Below the pieces are notes generated by a model. It saw only the letters and a list, made by a program, of their open reading frames with translations. It had not been told where the DNA came from and searched no databases. Shown here in pieces: positions 11,201 to 22,200 of a stretch of 64,000 nt of DNA. How positions within the stretch are numbered: the first letter of the stretch is position 1; every line of letters begins with the position of its first letter. Location: positions 214,501 through 278,500 of the forward strand of contig NC_090170.1 of assembly GCF_017916325.1 (NCBI RefSeq), read 5' to 3'. The position numbers and the translations under genes are program-made. Origin of the DNA: Leishmania martiniquensis (taxonomy: Eukaryota; Euglenozoa; Kinetoplastea; Trypanosomatida; Trypanosomatidae).

Positions 11201-11529
11201 AAAAAAAACGTTTTGTACGGAGATACTTCGCTCACTAAAAGGGAAAGGGAGTAAACAAAAGTGTACGAATCTCATCGACTGCACTCCGACGCGCTGCGTA
11301 GTGGAAGAGACGGAGGCAAGCATTCACATACCTTTAGACAAAAGGGAAGACGCGAGCGACGACACAAGCAGCGGTTCGCCATCGCCGAGACTCCTCCAAC
11401 GGAAAAAGAGGGAAAGCTTTTTTCGCGTACTCAAGAAGCGCCCGTGGAGTGTCACCCGCATACCTCTCATCGGCTGCTGTTTTCGTTGTACGTGGGGCTT
11501 TTTATCCTCGCAGTCAACGGCGTTGCGGC

Positions 11530-14500
11530 ATGATGACGCACGATCGACTCCGAGCTCATGGTGCACCTTGCATGCCTCAGCGAAAATGGAAGCCCGCGAA
11601 GCTTGCGCTCCTAATCATTATTTCGATGTTGGCTAGTCTCATTAGCGGCGCTACAGCAGCATCCTTGCCCACCATCGGCGGCCGTCACGCTTTTCTGCCC
11701 AAAGAGCTGACGGGCTGCACCGGGCATGAGGCTATCCCGTTCTACACAGCAGCACAGCGGACGAACACGGTGGCATTCCTAACCGAGTTCCGCAACACTA
11801 TTCCCTCTCTCAGCAAGACGTGGATCAGCTGCAACCTCTGCCACTGGGATGGCGTGCATTGCTCTACGGCGGGTGTTGAGGTGCTCCTTGATTCACGAAG
11901 GCTTGTCGGTCGGCTACCAGAAGTGCCTGTCTTCGTCGATGCTGCGCAAGTGATGATGACGCGCTTCGCAATCGAGGGTGAAGGCGATGGCATCGCGCAT
12001 GAGCTGCCAGATAGCTGGAGGAGCCTTGACCAGCTCACATCTCTGGAGATCCGCCTTGACTTGAACCTGCGTGCTCCACAAGTGCGCGAGGCTCCGAATA
12101 CAGTCTACAGAATGAAGGCCAGAGCCGATACGACCAGTGACACAAATGCAGACGGCTGCGCCCTCCCGCGCAACGTGCTAAACGTGTCGCTCGCAAACAA
12201 CCGCATGAGTGGGCCTCTTCCGCCTAGCCTTCCACGCTGCAATCCCAGGATAAAGTACCTTTACCTGCAGAACAACACCGGTCTGAGCGGGCCCATACCG
12301 AAAGAATGGGGCAACTGGACCAGTCTCCAAGTAATTAATCTTGAGTTAACAGATGTTTGCGGCTGCCCTCCACAGGAGTGGGCAAAGGTCAACCCTCCCG
12401 TCATAGTCAAAGCCGAAGCTCAAGTCAACGACCCAGACCTCTGCAAGACCAGCTGCAGCGGCAGCAGCGGCAGCTCTGGACTGGAGTGTGATGGCCCCAT
12501 TCCGTTTTACACGGTGAATCAGCAGGTGAACACGCGCCACTTCCTCGAGGCGTTCACGCATACACTACAAGACTTGCAGCCTCTGTGGACCTGTACCAAT
12601 TTCTGTGTGTGGGATTACGTGCGCTGCACGCCTGCGGGTGTGGAGGTGGAGATAACGAGAACAGAGTTTTTCGGGTACGTTCCTGAGGTCCCTGCGAATG
12701 TGGATCCCTCAGAGGTGGTGGTTACCAAGCTTGAGTTCCATCAAAGCAGGTGGGTGGAGGGCGACTATCCCCCAAGCTGGGCGCTGCTGCCGTCCCTGCA
12801 GTACATTTCCTTCGCGTACACTTCGATGTCGGGCACGCTGCCGTCTGAGTGGGGTACCATGTCCGCGTTGAGGTACCTCGATCTGAGCTTCACGCTGACG
12901 GGCGGTATGTTTCCCGATATCTGGAGCAACTTAGCGAACTTGGAGGTGCTCAAACTAGTGCGCCTCACGATTTCAGGGCAGCTGCCGAGCTCGTGGAGCA
13001 GGATGGCATCTCTTCGCGAGCTCGACCTTGACCGCACCAGTGCATCCGGCACGTTACCGCCTTCCTGGGGAGCTTTGAAGAACCTTGAGCTGCTCTCGCT
13101 GCCATATAACAACTTGGTTGGAAGCTTGCCAACAACTTGGAGCTCTCTGAAGAGACTCGAGACACTTTTGCTCCAACATAATCAGCTGAGCGGATCTATA
13201 CCGGAAGAGTATAACGACATGGTCAGCATCAGGCACGTCAATCTCATCGTCAACAACTTCTGCGGATGTCTGCCAAGCAACTGGGCCGCAAATCCGAATC
13301 AAACGATCACTATTACTGCCGACGAGAAGTTGATCGCTTCTGACTGCGCCACTACCAACGCCTGCCAGACTTCTTCAGACAGCTCCGCAGGCAGCAGCAG
13401 CAGCAGTGCGGACGAGTGCTATGGACCAGTGCCGTTTTACAGCGCCGCTCAACAAGAGCATACACGCAGATTGTTGGAGGCATTCATGGAGTCCATTCCC
13501 GCGCTGAGGGAGATATGGGTGTGCCCGAACTTCTGCGCGTGGCCGTATGTCCAGTGTGCGAGCATTGGTCTGGCATTGGAGATGGCCGGCGCGCCCATCG
13601 CCGGCTCTTTGCCGCCTGTACCACCGAGCGTGGACGTGAAGGAGATTGTGGTGATTAGGGTTGATGTGAGCGGCGTCACGGACATAGGCGATCAGCTGCC
13701 TCCGAGCTGGGCGTCGCTGGTGTCCATGCAGCACATTGCGATTCGCGGCACTCTGATTTTCGGGAGTCTACCGACGGAGTGGAGTCGGATGCCACGCCTG
13801 AAGTATCTGGATGCTGGCGGGACAATGATCACCGGCCAGCTACCGAGCAGCTGGTCTAGCCTGGAGCACCTCGAGGTGCTGCGCGTGGATGACGCCATGC
13901 TTTCTGGTACCCTCCCAGACTCGTGGAGCGGCATGAATTCCCTGAAGGAGCTCAACCTTGGCTGGAACACTCTTGACGGCACACTGCCCGCGTCCTGGAG
14001 TCGTCTTGACACCCTGCAGAGTATTCAGCTGCACCACAACCACCTCAGCGGCACTCTTCCCGAGTCATGGAGCGCGCTCCTGCTCATGAAGCACTTCCGC
14101 GTCGACGAGAATCAGCTGATCGGTAAGATTCCAGAGTCCTACAGTGACTGGCACGTCCTCGCCCATGCACAACTCGAGATGAACAAATTCTGCGGCTGCC
14201 TTCCGTCGCGGTGGGTGGCGGAAGGTGGCGTCTCCATGACAGTGACCGCCAATCCGCCGGTCATGACAGCTGACTGTGCCACAGCCAACGCATGCGAGGA
14301 ACCACCTACGTCCCCTCCGTCGTCGTCCGCGGCGTCGAGCAGCAGCAGCAGCAGCAGCTCGTCTGCGAGCACGAATGTCCCGACTCCGGGGCCTATTCTC
14401 CCATCCTCATCCTCATCAGTATCGTCGTTGGACACAGCCTTTTACGATAAGCTCAGCATTTACTGCCCTAACGCGGAGGAGGCGGGAGTAGAGGTGATTG

Positions 14501-14799
14501 AGTCGCACAAGGGAGATATCTGCTGTAGCTCTTGGAATGGAAGCGACTACAACACTTCGTGTGGGGATGAGATCGGAGGCTTCTCTGATACGGTCGTCAC
14601 CTGTAGTGGTGCGCTCGGTAGTCGCGGTTACTTCTCGTGCTGCTCGAAAGTTGGGGCAGATGGCACGGGAGAGTTCTTGGGTACGCGGTGCAAGGAAAAT
14701 GCCGCCGTCGCTCCTGCCACGTTCTGGAGGTCCGGCACGAGTGGGGCTGATTGTGTTCTGTGGGCAATGGCAGCGGTGCTCGGGATCGCGTTGCTGTAG
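11530..14799 (+). CDS. GPI-anchored PPG-type leucine-rich-repeat surface protein, three LRR modules
   Basis: 1089 residues from ATG at 11530. The frame is open back to a GTG at 11449, but this is the first ATG; ATGs at 11533 and 11572 are also possible. A signal peptide (LALLIIISMLASLISG) lies near residues 25-42. Three homologous LRR modules start near residues 60, 318 and 628. Each opens with a Cys-xx-(I/V)PFY motif and a cysteine-tryptophan cap (NFCxW), runs through LPxSW/LPxEW repeats, and closes with a CGC(L/P)P cap plus a downstream C(x)5C-like pair. Short Ser linkers separate the modules. A longer one (about 927-964) precedes a compact Cys-rich domain. The C-terminus ends hydrophobic (VLWAMAAVLGIALL) after small residues, a typical GPI signal. 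This matches the PPG/PSA-like LRR surface family. Unlike the gene ending at 4882 it has almost no SAP repeat, so heavy phosphoglycosylation is not expected. Confidence 0.9.
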   Translation: MMTHDRLRAHGAPCMPQRKWKPAKLALLIIISMLASLISGATAASLPTIGGRHAFLPKELTGCTGHEAIPFYTAAQRTNTVAFLTEFRNTIPSLSKTWISCNLCHWDGVHCSTAGVEVLLDSRRLVGRLPEVPVFVDAAQVMMTRFAIEGEGDGIAHELPDSWRSLDQLTSLEIRLDLNLRAPQVREAPNTVYRMKARADTTSDTNADGCALPRNVLNVSLANNRMSGPLPPSLPRCNPRIKYLYLQNNTGLSGPIPKEWGNWTSLQVINLELTDVCGCPPQEWAKVNPPVIVKAEAQVNDPDLCKTSCSGSSGSSGLECDGPIPFYTVNQQVNTRHFLEAFTHTLQDLQPLWTCTNFCVWDYVRCTPAGVEVEITRTEFFGYVPEVPANVDPSEVVVTKLEFHQSRWVEGDYPPSWALLPSLQYISFAYTSMSGTLPSEWGTMSALRYLDLSFTLTGGMFPDIWSNLANLEVLKLVRLTISGQLPSSWSRMASLRELDLDRTSASGTLPPSWGALKNLELLSLPYNNLVGSLPTTWSSLKRLETLLLQHNQLSGSIPEEYNDMVSIRHVNLIVNNFCGCLPSNWAANPNQTITITADEKLIASDCATTNACQTSSDSSAGSSSSSADECYGPVPFYSAAQQEHTRRLLEAFMESIPALREIWVCPNFCAWPYVQCASIGLALEMAGAPIAGSLPPVPPSVDVKEIVVIRVDVSGVTDIGDQLPPSWASLVSMQHIAIRGTLIFGSLPTEWSRMPRLKYLDAGGTMITGQLPSSWSSLEHLEVLRVDDAMLSGTLPDSWSGMNSLKELNLGWNTLDGTLPASWSRLDTLQSIQLHHNHLSGTLPESWSALLLMKHFRVDENQLIGKIPESYSDWHVLAHAQLEMNKFCGCLPSRWVAEGGVSMTVTANPPVMTADCATANACEEPPTSPPSSSAASSSSSSSSSSASTNVPTPGPILPSSSSSVSSLDTAFYDKLSIYCPNAEEAGVEVIESHKGDICCSSWNGSDYNTSCGDEIGGFSDTVVTCSGALGSRGYFSCCSKVGADGTGEFLGTRCKENAAVAPATFWRSGTSGADCVLWAMAAVLGIALL

Positions 14800-17218
14800 T
14801 CGAACGGGTGTGCGAAGGGGCAGACGCTGCATGGAATCGGTTGCCTATCGAAGGAGTGAAGAAGGGAAGTTGCCAGTGACTGTTCTCGGGGTGCGGTGAG
14901 GAGTCTATGGAGGGTTACATATATATATAATGTTGCGCAGCTATAAGAGGCTCTCTCGTCGATGGCTGTTGCCCTATCCGCACCTCATCTTCGCGTCTGT
15001 GCGTGCGTTGACTTCGAAAGGAGACTGTGGAGGGGTTCCTAACCCGGCATTCGAGACGGTCCCTCCCTCTTCATCGTTTTTTTGCCTCAGTGATGCGTGT
15101 CCTCGCGGTGGACGGCTCCGGTGCATTGCTCCTTCACCTCTGGTGCTGGTTCCTGCGCGTCTTCGTCGTGCGCAAGCGCGTGCGGTGTGGCGGTGGGACG
15201 CTTTGCGCACGGGGTCTTTTCTTTGGCAGGGTGAGTGGGGTGGGGGGCTCTCTCACGACCCTTCCCCTTCCCCCCACCCCATCGGATGCTTGTCGGCTCT
15301 TGGTATGTGGGCCCATTTCCAACTCTTCAGTGCTCCCAGTGAAGGCGGGCCTTTGCTGTACGCGCTCATGTGCGTTGGCCCGGAGGCTTAGGGGATAGAA
15401 AGGCGGCGGAGGTCCTCGTGCGGCTTTTGGCGTCGGTTACCTCTTTGCTATGTCTTGTGAGGCCTTTGATTCTTAGTTGACCCTGCTTTTCTTTCCCGCT
15501 GCGGCTCTCGGCGCGTGCGCAAGCCGAAATGCCAATGCACAGGAAATCTCTTGCCAGCGCTGCTGGGGAAGCATGGATCTAGCTTATGAACTTTGTCCCC
15601 GCCGCAGGGGTGCAGGTGTTAGGTGCGCCCGCTACATGGGGGGTACTGCGTCCAACGGACAGAAGAGTAGGAAGGGGGTATTGCTGATGTTGAAGCGGTG
15701 CGGTGTATGAATACGGAAGGGTAGAGCTTGTTTGCAAAGGCACGATTTACTTCGTGACAGAGAAGTGGAGCTCCTTTCATATGCAACCTGTTGTTTTTCG
15801 CTGTTCAGCTGGCTGCTCTTGCTGTCGGAGTTGATCTACGGGAGACATGTACGGCCATCTCCACACCGCTACTTCCCCTCGTCCCGCCCACAAGAAACGC
15901 ACACACACACACACAAACCTGCACGCACATCGAAATAGGCGGCCCAAAGGTGCTCCTTTGTCATGTGTGTTTCTGTGTGTGTGTGTGTGTGTATGGGAAG
16001 GCGCTTTTTTCTTTGACGGCTTTGTTTGGGTGCCTTCTGTGTAGCGGCGCTCTGTTTTGGCGGTGGCATCGATCTATCATTTTTCCTTTGCGTCGTTTCT
16101 TTTTTTTTTACTGCGGCGTCTAAGTCGTACCGTTTGTTCTCCGCCGATCCCGAAGCTCATCTTCGACCCTATCCCTGGTCTCTCCAGACTCTCTTCAATC
16201 GGCTTCTGCTCTTTGCAATCATCTGCTTTCGAGCGTATTTCACGAGGGGGGTGACGCAGGGGGTGTGGGCAAGTTCTCTGCCCTTCTGTGGAGGTGTCGT
16301 GCCGTCCGGCTACCCCCTGCCACCTCCCCCTGTCTCTGCTTTGCTCCCACTGTGCGCACTCTCTGGACTCTGTCGTGCTGAGGATGGTCAAGGTGGGGAG
16401 GAGCCGGGAATCAGAGAGGATTAGAGGAGGGAGGGGGGCGGATGCCGTTAGTGCGGCTTGAGTGGGCTGGTTCCAAAGGGCGAACCTCTCGTTTCACGAT
16501 TGCCTTGCCGCTTTCACTTTCTCGTTGGGTGCGGGAGGAGGTGTTCACAGCCGCGCCTCTTGGCTCGGTGTCAGGTGCGCACCACAAATGTGCGCTACTT
16601 GCTCGCTCTTTCATGCACGCCTGTTTCGTCGTAAACTTCGCTCCAGCAGAAGACAGTGGCGGTTCTCGTCAGGACTGTGTTACTAATTCACATTTTTTGT
16701 GTGCGTTTGCATTGTAATTTACATTAGAGGCCGGAAGGGGGAAGGTGTCTGTGGGAGAAGGCACGGAAAGCCGAAGAAAAGAGTCACTTGCCTCTTCCAC
16801 TTCGTTGCCCTCATCCCGCCCGCCTGACTCCCCCCACCCACCCCCTCTCGTCTTCCTTTTGTCTTTCGCCACGTAGACAACATGTTTGGGCAGTGCATTC
16901 AGGGAGGGCACGTGCGTGCTATGCTCAGGTGCATGAAACTCTTAGGTCTCTTTTTGCTTTCTTTTCCTTCCCTCCTCCGTCCCTCCCCTGTGCGCCGTAT
17001 TACGTGCAGTCTATTTGGCCTGCGCGTGTTCAGCTTTCTTCGCTTCTCCTCCTGGAAGCCTCACTTTAACGTGTCGTCATTTCCCCCACCCACACACCCA
17101 GCCTTCCCCCTTCTCGCCCACGCTGCTGCCGTTTCCACTCATACGATCTCGAGCGCCGCCGCACCGCGGACGCCCGCGCTGCGCCCCAATAGCACAACTC
17201 CCGTGCATACAGGCAAAA

Positions 17219-17440
17219 ATGTATGGGAGGCGAAAGAGGTACACTGACTACGACTGCACTCCTCTCGCTGCTGCTGTGCTTCCGTACCTCACGCAGAGGA
17301 GAGGCATATCGGCCACAGGTGAAGCGCGAGCGCCGTTACGAAAGCCGTGTGTCCGTCACGACGCCTTGAAAACGACACGCCGCGACAACCACCGGCTCCT
17401 CCTCCACTGTGCACACCTGAGCGTCCACTCACATACATGA
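17219..17440 (+). CDS. Candidate small protein of 73 residues (uncertain)
   Basis: The ATG at 17219 opens a 73-residue frame beginning MYGRRKRYTDYD and ending at the TGA at 17438. A pyrimidine-rich stretch lies 60-140 bases upstream, and an AG (17211-17212) sits just before the ATG, so a short trans-spliced message is possible. The codons look somewhat more protein-like than the CT-rich surroundings: mixed residues, several Asp and Tyr, few homopolymers. I recognise no domain. It could equally be a chance frame inside a long UTR. Confidence 0.2.
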   Translation: MYGRRKRYTDYDCTPLAAAVLPYLTQRRGISATGEARAPLRKPCVRHDALKTTRRDNHRLLLHCAHLSVHSHT

Positions 17441-18043
17441 AAGGAATGTGTACCTTGCCTACTTCCCCCCACCCCTTGCATGCTCGTCTATCGCCCCGTT
17501 AGCCTGCTCACGATACCCCCTCCCCCCACACACACACACCTACCTGTTGGACAAGAGAAGGGGGTGGAGAGACTGCCCGACTGTTGGAATGTGCGTGCTG
17601 AGACCGTTCTCGACGCGTGGAGGTGAGGAGGAAGCCTACAAAAGAAATGGGCAGCCCGCTCTTCATGCTGCTAAAACTGCTGCTGAGGATCTCTCCGCCG
17701 TCAAGGTCCGGAATGCGGCGGGGGTGGAAATGCTGCAGCAGGGAGACGGTCATCATGAGAAACATCAGGAGGCGAGGGGGAGATGACAACTGTGTTGCCA
17801 TGCCTGCTGGCATGAAGGGCAGCGAAGGTGGGGATCCCTGTGCTTGCCCCATTAAGGAGCACACGAACGTGGAGAGAAGGGCAGCGTGTGGTGGCTCCCC
17901 TTCACTCTCTTCTCCCTCCTGCCAGCAGCTGGTCAGCTGAAATGCCTGCTGTTGTTGCGAGTGAGGCCTTCTCCAATTGTTGAGTGATGGGTTGCGCGTA
18001 GTGAGTAGGGATGTTCTGAACGGTGCGGGAGCTTTGTGTGTCC

Positions 18044-18150
18044 TCCCATGCCCCCCCCACCCCTACTCCCTCCTTTGCAGGCACTGCCAGATGCTCTCTC
18101 TCTCGCCGTGCGCGACGTGGGAATGAGTCGCTGTGGGGGGGGGCATGGGA
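18044..18150. repeat. Inverted repeat with C8/G9 arms
   Basis: The left arm (18044-18060, TCCCATG followed by eight C and AC) is the reverse complement of the right arm (18133-18150, GT, nine G, CATGGGA) except for one extra G. About 72 bases lie between. The transcript could form a 17-bp stem; the G run could also form other structures. Confidence 0.7.
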
Positions 18151-21100
18151 TGTGCCAAGCACACTTCCTTCCATCTGCTATTCCACATCACCCCTTTCCC
18201 CCAGTAGTGTAGCCCTTTCATCCTTTGTGTTTGTGTGTGTGTGCATGTGTGTTAGCCTAGACCGATTCTGATCTAACGAGTTTTGTCTCGCACACCCCTC
18301 CCTCGGCTCTCACGCCGTCAACGCATGCTAGGAGCCCTCGCGCACACACACGTACACAGAGACAGGCACACCCATAACTGTCACGCAGACATCTCTGGTC
18401 GAGGCGAGAGAGCTCTTTTTTCTTCTCGTCATCTCTTCCATTTGTTGTATGTTGCGAAGTCTTTTGCTAGAGCGCTAGAGTTAGCAAGTGTGGTCTTGCT
18501 TGTTCATGTGTACATGATCGCCTTTCTCATGAAGTTGTGCCCCTCCCCCATCCCCCCTTCTTTTTTCTCTTTATGTGTCTTCGTACATGGGTGGGCGTGT
18601 ATCTGTGATTCTTCATCTTGTAGAGGAGATGAAGCGTAACTACATCTGCCGTGTGATGAGGCCGCGCTTGCCTGTCTCCCACACTGCGATTGCCCATTCG
18701 CCTTTTCATTGGTGAGACTGTTTTCAACGCCTTCCTCCACCCTTCTGTCCCTTGAAGACAAACAGCCACAGGTTAGCTCGCAGGCCGCACTGCAGCGCAC
18801 ACGCGCACACACATACGCACATTCCGCATTCGCACTCTGTGGGGTATCTCAATCGCACCTCTGTGCTCCTCCCGCTTTGTGTGTGTGCGCGCGCGCAATT
18901 TTGCGTCGCCTTTTGCTTGGTTGTTTTGTCTTATCTTTTTTTTTGCACAGAAGCACACGGCACACATCCACACACACACACATTCCCACAAATTGAATCG
19001 CTTATTCTTCATAGTACGCTGTGAGATGCCGAGAGAAAAGAGGGGGAGGAGACGAAAGGGAGGAACATCCGCACGGATGGCAGCGCTGCTGTGGGCGTAT
19101 TGGGGTGGCTCTCGGTGCGACGTTGTGTGCGTGTGCGAGCACGCTACCCGAAACTTAAGAGGAGGAAGCATATGATGTAGGTGAAGATGCACGCGTTGTT
19201 TTGGGCTGCTCTCACCCTGGCGCGCTCTTATGGGGTGGGTGGGGTTCCTCTTCTTTGTTTTTTCACTCCGTCTGTCCCCCTCTGTCTCCGCAGCGCCGCT
19301 CTGATTTCCGTCGCCGCCTCAGATGCGCTTCTTCTTCAGCGCTCTTCTCCGCCTTTTTTTTTGATTTTGACTGCGTCCCGCTCATTTTCCCTCTCGGCTC
19401 GGTGCTGCTTTCCAGCTCATTTCCGCGGTGATTACTACCAAGCATTTCTTTCTCTCAAATCTCCTCGCCCCTCTCCCCTCTTCCTTCCCTCCCAGCGCCT
19501 CTGCTCTTTGGCGCCACCTCTCAGCCTCTTGCACCGTTACATCAACTGCGGCCCCTCCCCCATAGTTTCTCCTTCCCCCTCAGCTGATGAAAGATCGGAA
19601 AGGCGAGGTGTGCGTGCTTGTGGACACCGTCTCGCCATTCTGACTCACCCTCTTCATTTTTTGCCTAGCTCCCAATCATACTGCCTTTAATACATCTGCC
19701 CCTTGGGGAAGAAAATGCTTTCCTCATCTATTCCTCCATCTCTTTGGGTTTGCCCTCCTCTGCACCACCTCCCCCTTCTCTTTCTGTCATCGTTGTCTGT
19801 ACTGCTCATCTTGTACATCGTGTTGGCGCCTCAGCGATTCAGTGTGTCCGCGGTGTCACCTGCTGGCCGGCTTCTCGCTTCTCAGCCCCGTCTCTTTCTC
19901 GGTAGGCTATCCTCTTCACGTGGCGAAGGAGCGGGCGTGACGGTGTTCCGTGAAGGAAAAGAGGCTGACCGAGAAGGCCAGCTGGCAGGTGGGCAGAAGA
20001 AGAAGTGGATGCCACGGCGACAGCAAAGCACTCCTGTCTCCTTTGTCCTCCCCGCCCGAGAGAAACGCTCGCGCACACAATCACGCAAAAATAAAAAAAG
20101 AAACGGAGGATTGCCAAGACGGCAGGAGAAAGAAAAAAGCGCATTGCCGTGGAGTAGGCGACAAAGCAATGAATGTGTGAGCGTTACTGTGCCAGTTCTG
20201 CCACCCCTCCTCTTCTTCGCTCACTGCTCCCTTCCTCCCCTCCCCTCTCTGTCCCACCAATGTGCTTCCGACTTGGTTCCCTCTGGGGTACGCAGACAGA
20301 GCGGCGTGTGCGGACGGCGGAGGTGGGAGAGACATCGCTTGGCGTGCGCCAACAAGAGCGCGTGTGGCATGATAGGGAAGGAGGGAGGGAGACGGCAGCA
20401 TTGGTGGACATTAGTAGAAGCGACTTCTGTTGTATAAGGACAGAATGCAGACAACGTTTTTGCTTTTTTCTTGTCAAATCAGTGCACACGAGAGTGGACC
20501 GCAGGGAGGCGCTTGACAGCTCAAGAACTCACCCGCTAAGGCAGGTGGAGGACATCAAACCAGCAGGAAGGGCGGTCGCACAGCGTGAGGACACAGGGAA
20601 AGGAGGGGGTGCATGGCAAGTTCGTCTCGCTGGACTCTCCCCCCTCACGCTCTCCGTCGTCGCCACGCGTGCATACCTGCGCCTTGACCTCCTCTTTTTA
20701 TTTTCGCTCACATAAGTTGCTCTACTTGCTTCTCGAGCATTTCTCCTCTCCGTTTACTTCTGCCGTGAACTGCGCTTCCCATCCTCAACTTCGCCTTTCT
20801 CCTTTGTGTTGCTGTTTTTTTTTGTCGCTTCTACTTCGTTGTTGGGTTCCCCTTTTTTTGTTTTCCCTTTGGCTGGTGGCCGGCACGCGTCTTCCGCTTC
20901 ACTCTTTTTCACTCCGGTTCGTCTCTGTTTTCTTTTTTTAGCTCTTTCGTTCTGCATTGAGGCATCCAAATGGTGCGCGCGTCTTGGTAGCGTGGGGCGG
21001 TCGCAGAAGGGCGTAGGCGCCAGCGACTTTTGCCGCGATTTTCGTTTGGGGGAGGGGGTTAACAGCTGCGCGCTCTGTATCGGTCATCAACCCTTCCCCC

Positions 21101-22200
21101 TTGCCCGCCCTCTCGGCTTCCCTCCCTCCTCTGACGCCCCCTATTTTCTCGTCACTTGTATTCCCTGCCCCTTTCCCACTCTTTTGTGTTCACGATAATG
21201 ACGACAGTTATTCTTGCTCTTCCTGCAAGCTGCGGTGGGAGGATCTTTGGCCGTTACTCGTGTGCGTGTGTGTGTGTTCGTTTCGCCGCACGCCGTAGGC
21301 TGGAGTGGCGTGTGCATCTCATGTGCACACCCTACCCTTTCGTTTCTTCACTTTTGCTTGGCCGATTGCCTGCCAACGCCCTCCCCTCCCCCCACACACA
21401 CACGTCTGTGCAGGTTCGCTTGAGAAAGCATGTCAGCGTATGAGAATGGGGGGAGCGCCACTACACTCTTGTACGCCGCCCCGCCATCACCCCCTCTCTC
21501 ACCCACGCCCTCTTCCAAGCCGTGGCAAGTCCCTTTGTGCAGTTTCTTTTCATACGTATCCCATCCGTTGCCACGTCGTTCGATTTTCTCTTCCCGCTCT
21601 TCGAGTACCTCCATCGTCTTTGCACAGTGTTGAAAGTATGGCGCGTGCGTCTCTAGGCCGCCTCTGCTTGTTGTGGTTGTGTGTGTGTGTGCGTGTGCGT
21701 GCGCGCGTCTGGCTCCCATGCAAACGCGGCGGGTAAGTGCACGAGGCACGCATGCATGAAGTCCCCTTTGCTTCTGTCTTCATGGAGAGGTTCCGGAGCC
21801 GCGAGGGAGAGGGACGGCAAAGACAGGGAGGGCGCCCTCTGCGTGTTTTCTGCATCTAGCAACCGTTGCCGCCTTGGTGCGATCTGACCTCTGCATGTGT
21901 CCTCGCCATGGTGGCTCGTGCACACACGCGAATGCATCCACCTCCATGTTCAGCGTCTGCAAGGGATAAGGACTTCTCTCTCCCTCCTTCGCATGCATAT
22001 GTATACGCTCGCACGCCATGAAAAACATAAGCACACACAGAGACCCGCTTGCCATAGAGTGCGTACACACACACACACACAAGCACGCGAGTACACGAGC
22101 AAACGAGTAGCCACGCTCACTTGTGATTTTCTGTGTCGGAAAGGTCCCGTCCCGTCTTGATGCGTAACTGTGCCCGCAGCACTGCCCACCAGTTCAGCCG

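Larger units (their letters stand above)
4883..11529 (+). other. 6.6-kb spacer without convincing genes (PPG 3' UTR, intergenic, 5' UTR of next gene)
   Basis: Open frames here are short, low-complexity, mutually overlapping on both strands, and match no family I recognise. The sequence is mostly pyrimidine tracts (for example 5160-5280, 7260-7315, 7935-8025, 8580-8680, 9600-9820, 10840-11090), GT/CA runs and TA-rich blocks. Two patches are not pyrimidine-rich (about 6060-6300 and 7316-7550) but show no coding pattern. The last kilobase before 11530 contains many possible trans-splice acceptors, for example an AG at 10893-10894 after a strong tract. Long UTRs are the simplest reading. Confidence 0.7.
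14800..22200 (+). other. 7.4-kb gene-poor spacer
   Basis: No frame here matches a known family. The larger ones (for example 19181-19690 and 19703-20437) are rich in Leu, Ser, Pro, Arg from CT-rich DNA, start at non-ATG codons or lack an upstream acceptor, and overlap equally long frames on the other strand. Content is mostly pyrimidine tracts, CA/GT runs, and a short TA run at about 14915-14928. Two items are listed separately: a small ORF at 17219 and an inverted repeat at 18044. The distal 1-2 kb presumably includes the 5' UTR and acceptor of the kinase gene at 22201. Confidence 0.65.

Noticed and set aside
11449..11529. 27-residue N-terminal extension of the LRR gene from GTG
   Set aside because: It starts at a non-ATG codon in a region resembling 5' UTR; the ATG at 11530 is followed by a good signal peptide.
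19703..20437. 244-codon frame in the second long spacer
   Set aside because: It begins at a TTG, consists of Leu/Ser/Pro then Arg/Lys-rich low-complexity residues, and overlaps frames of similar length in both strands.
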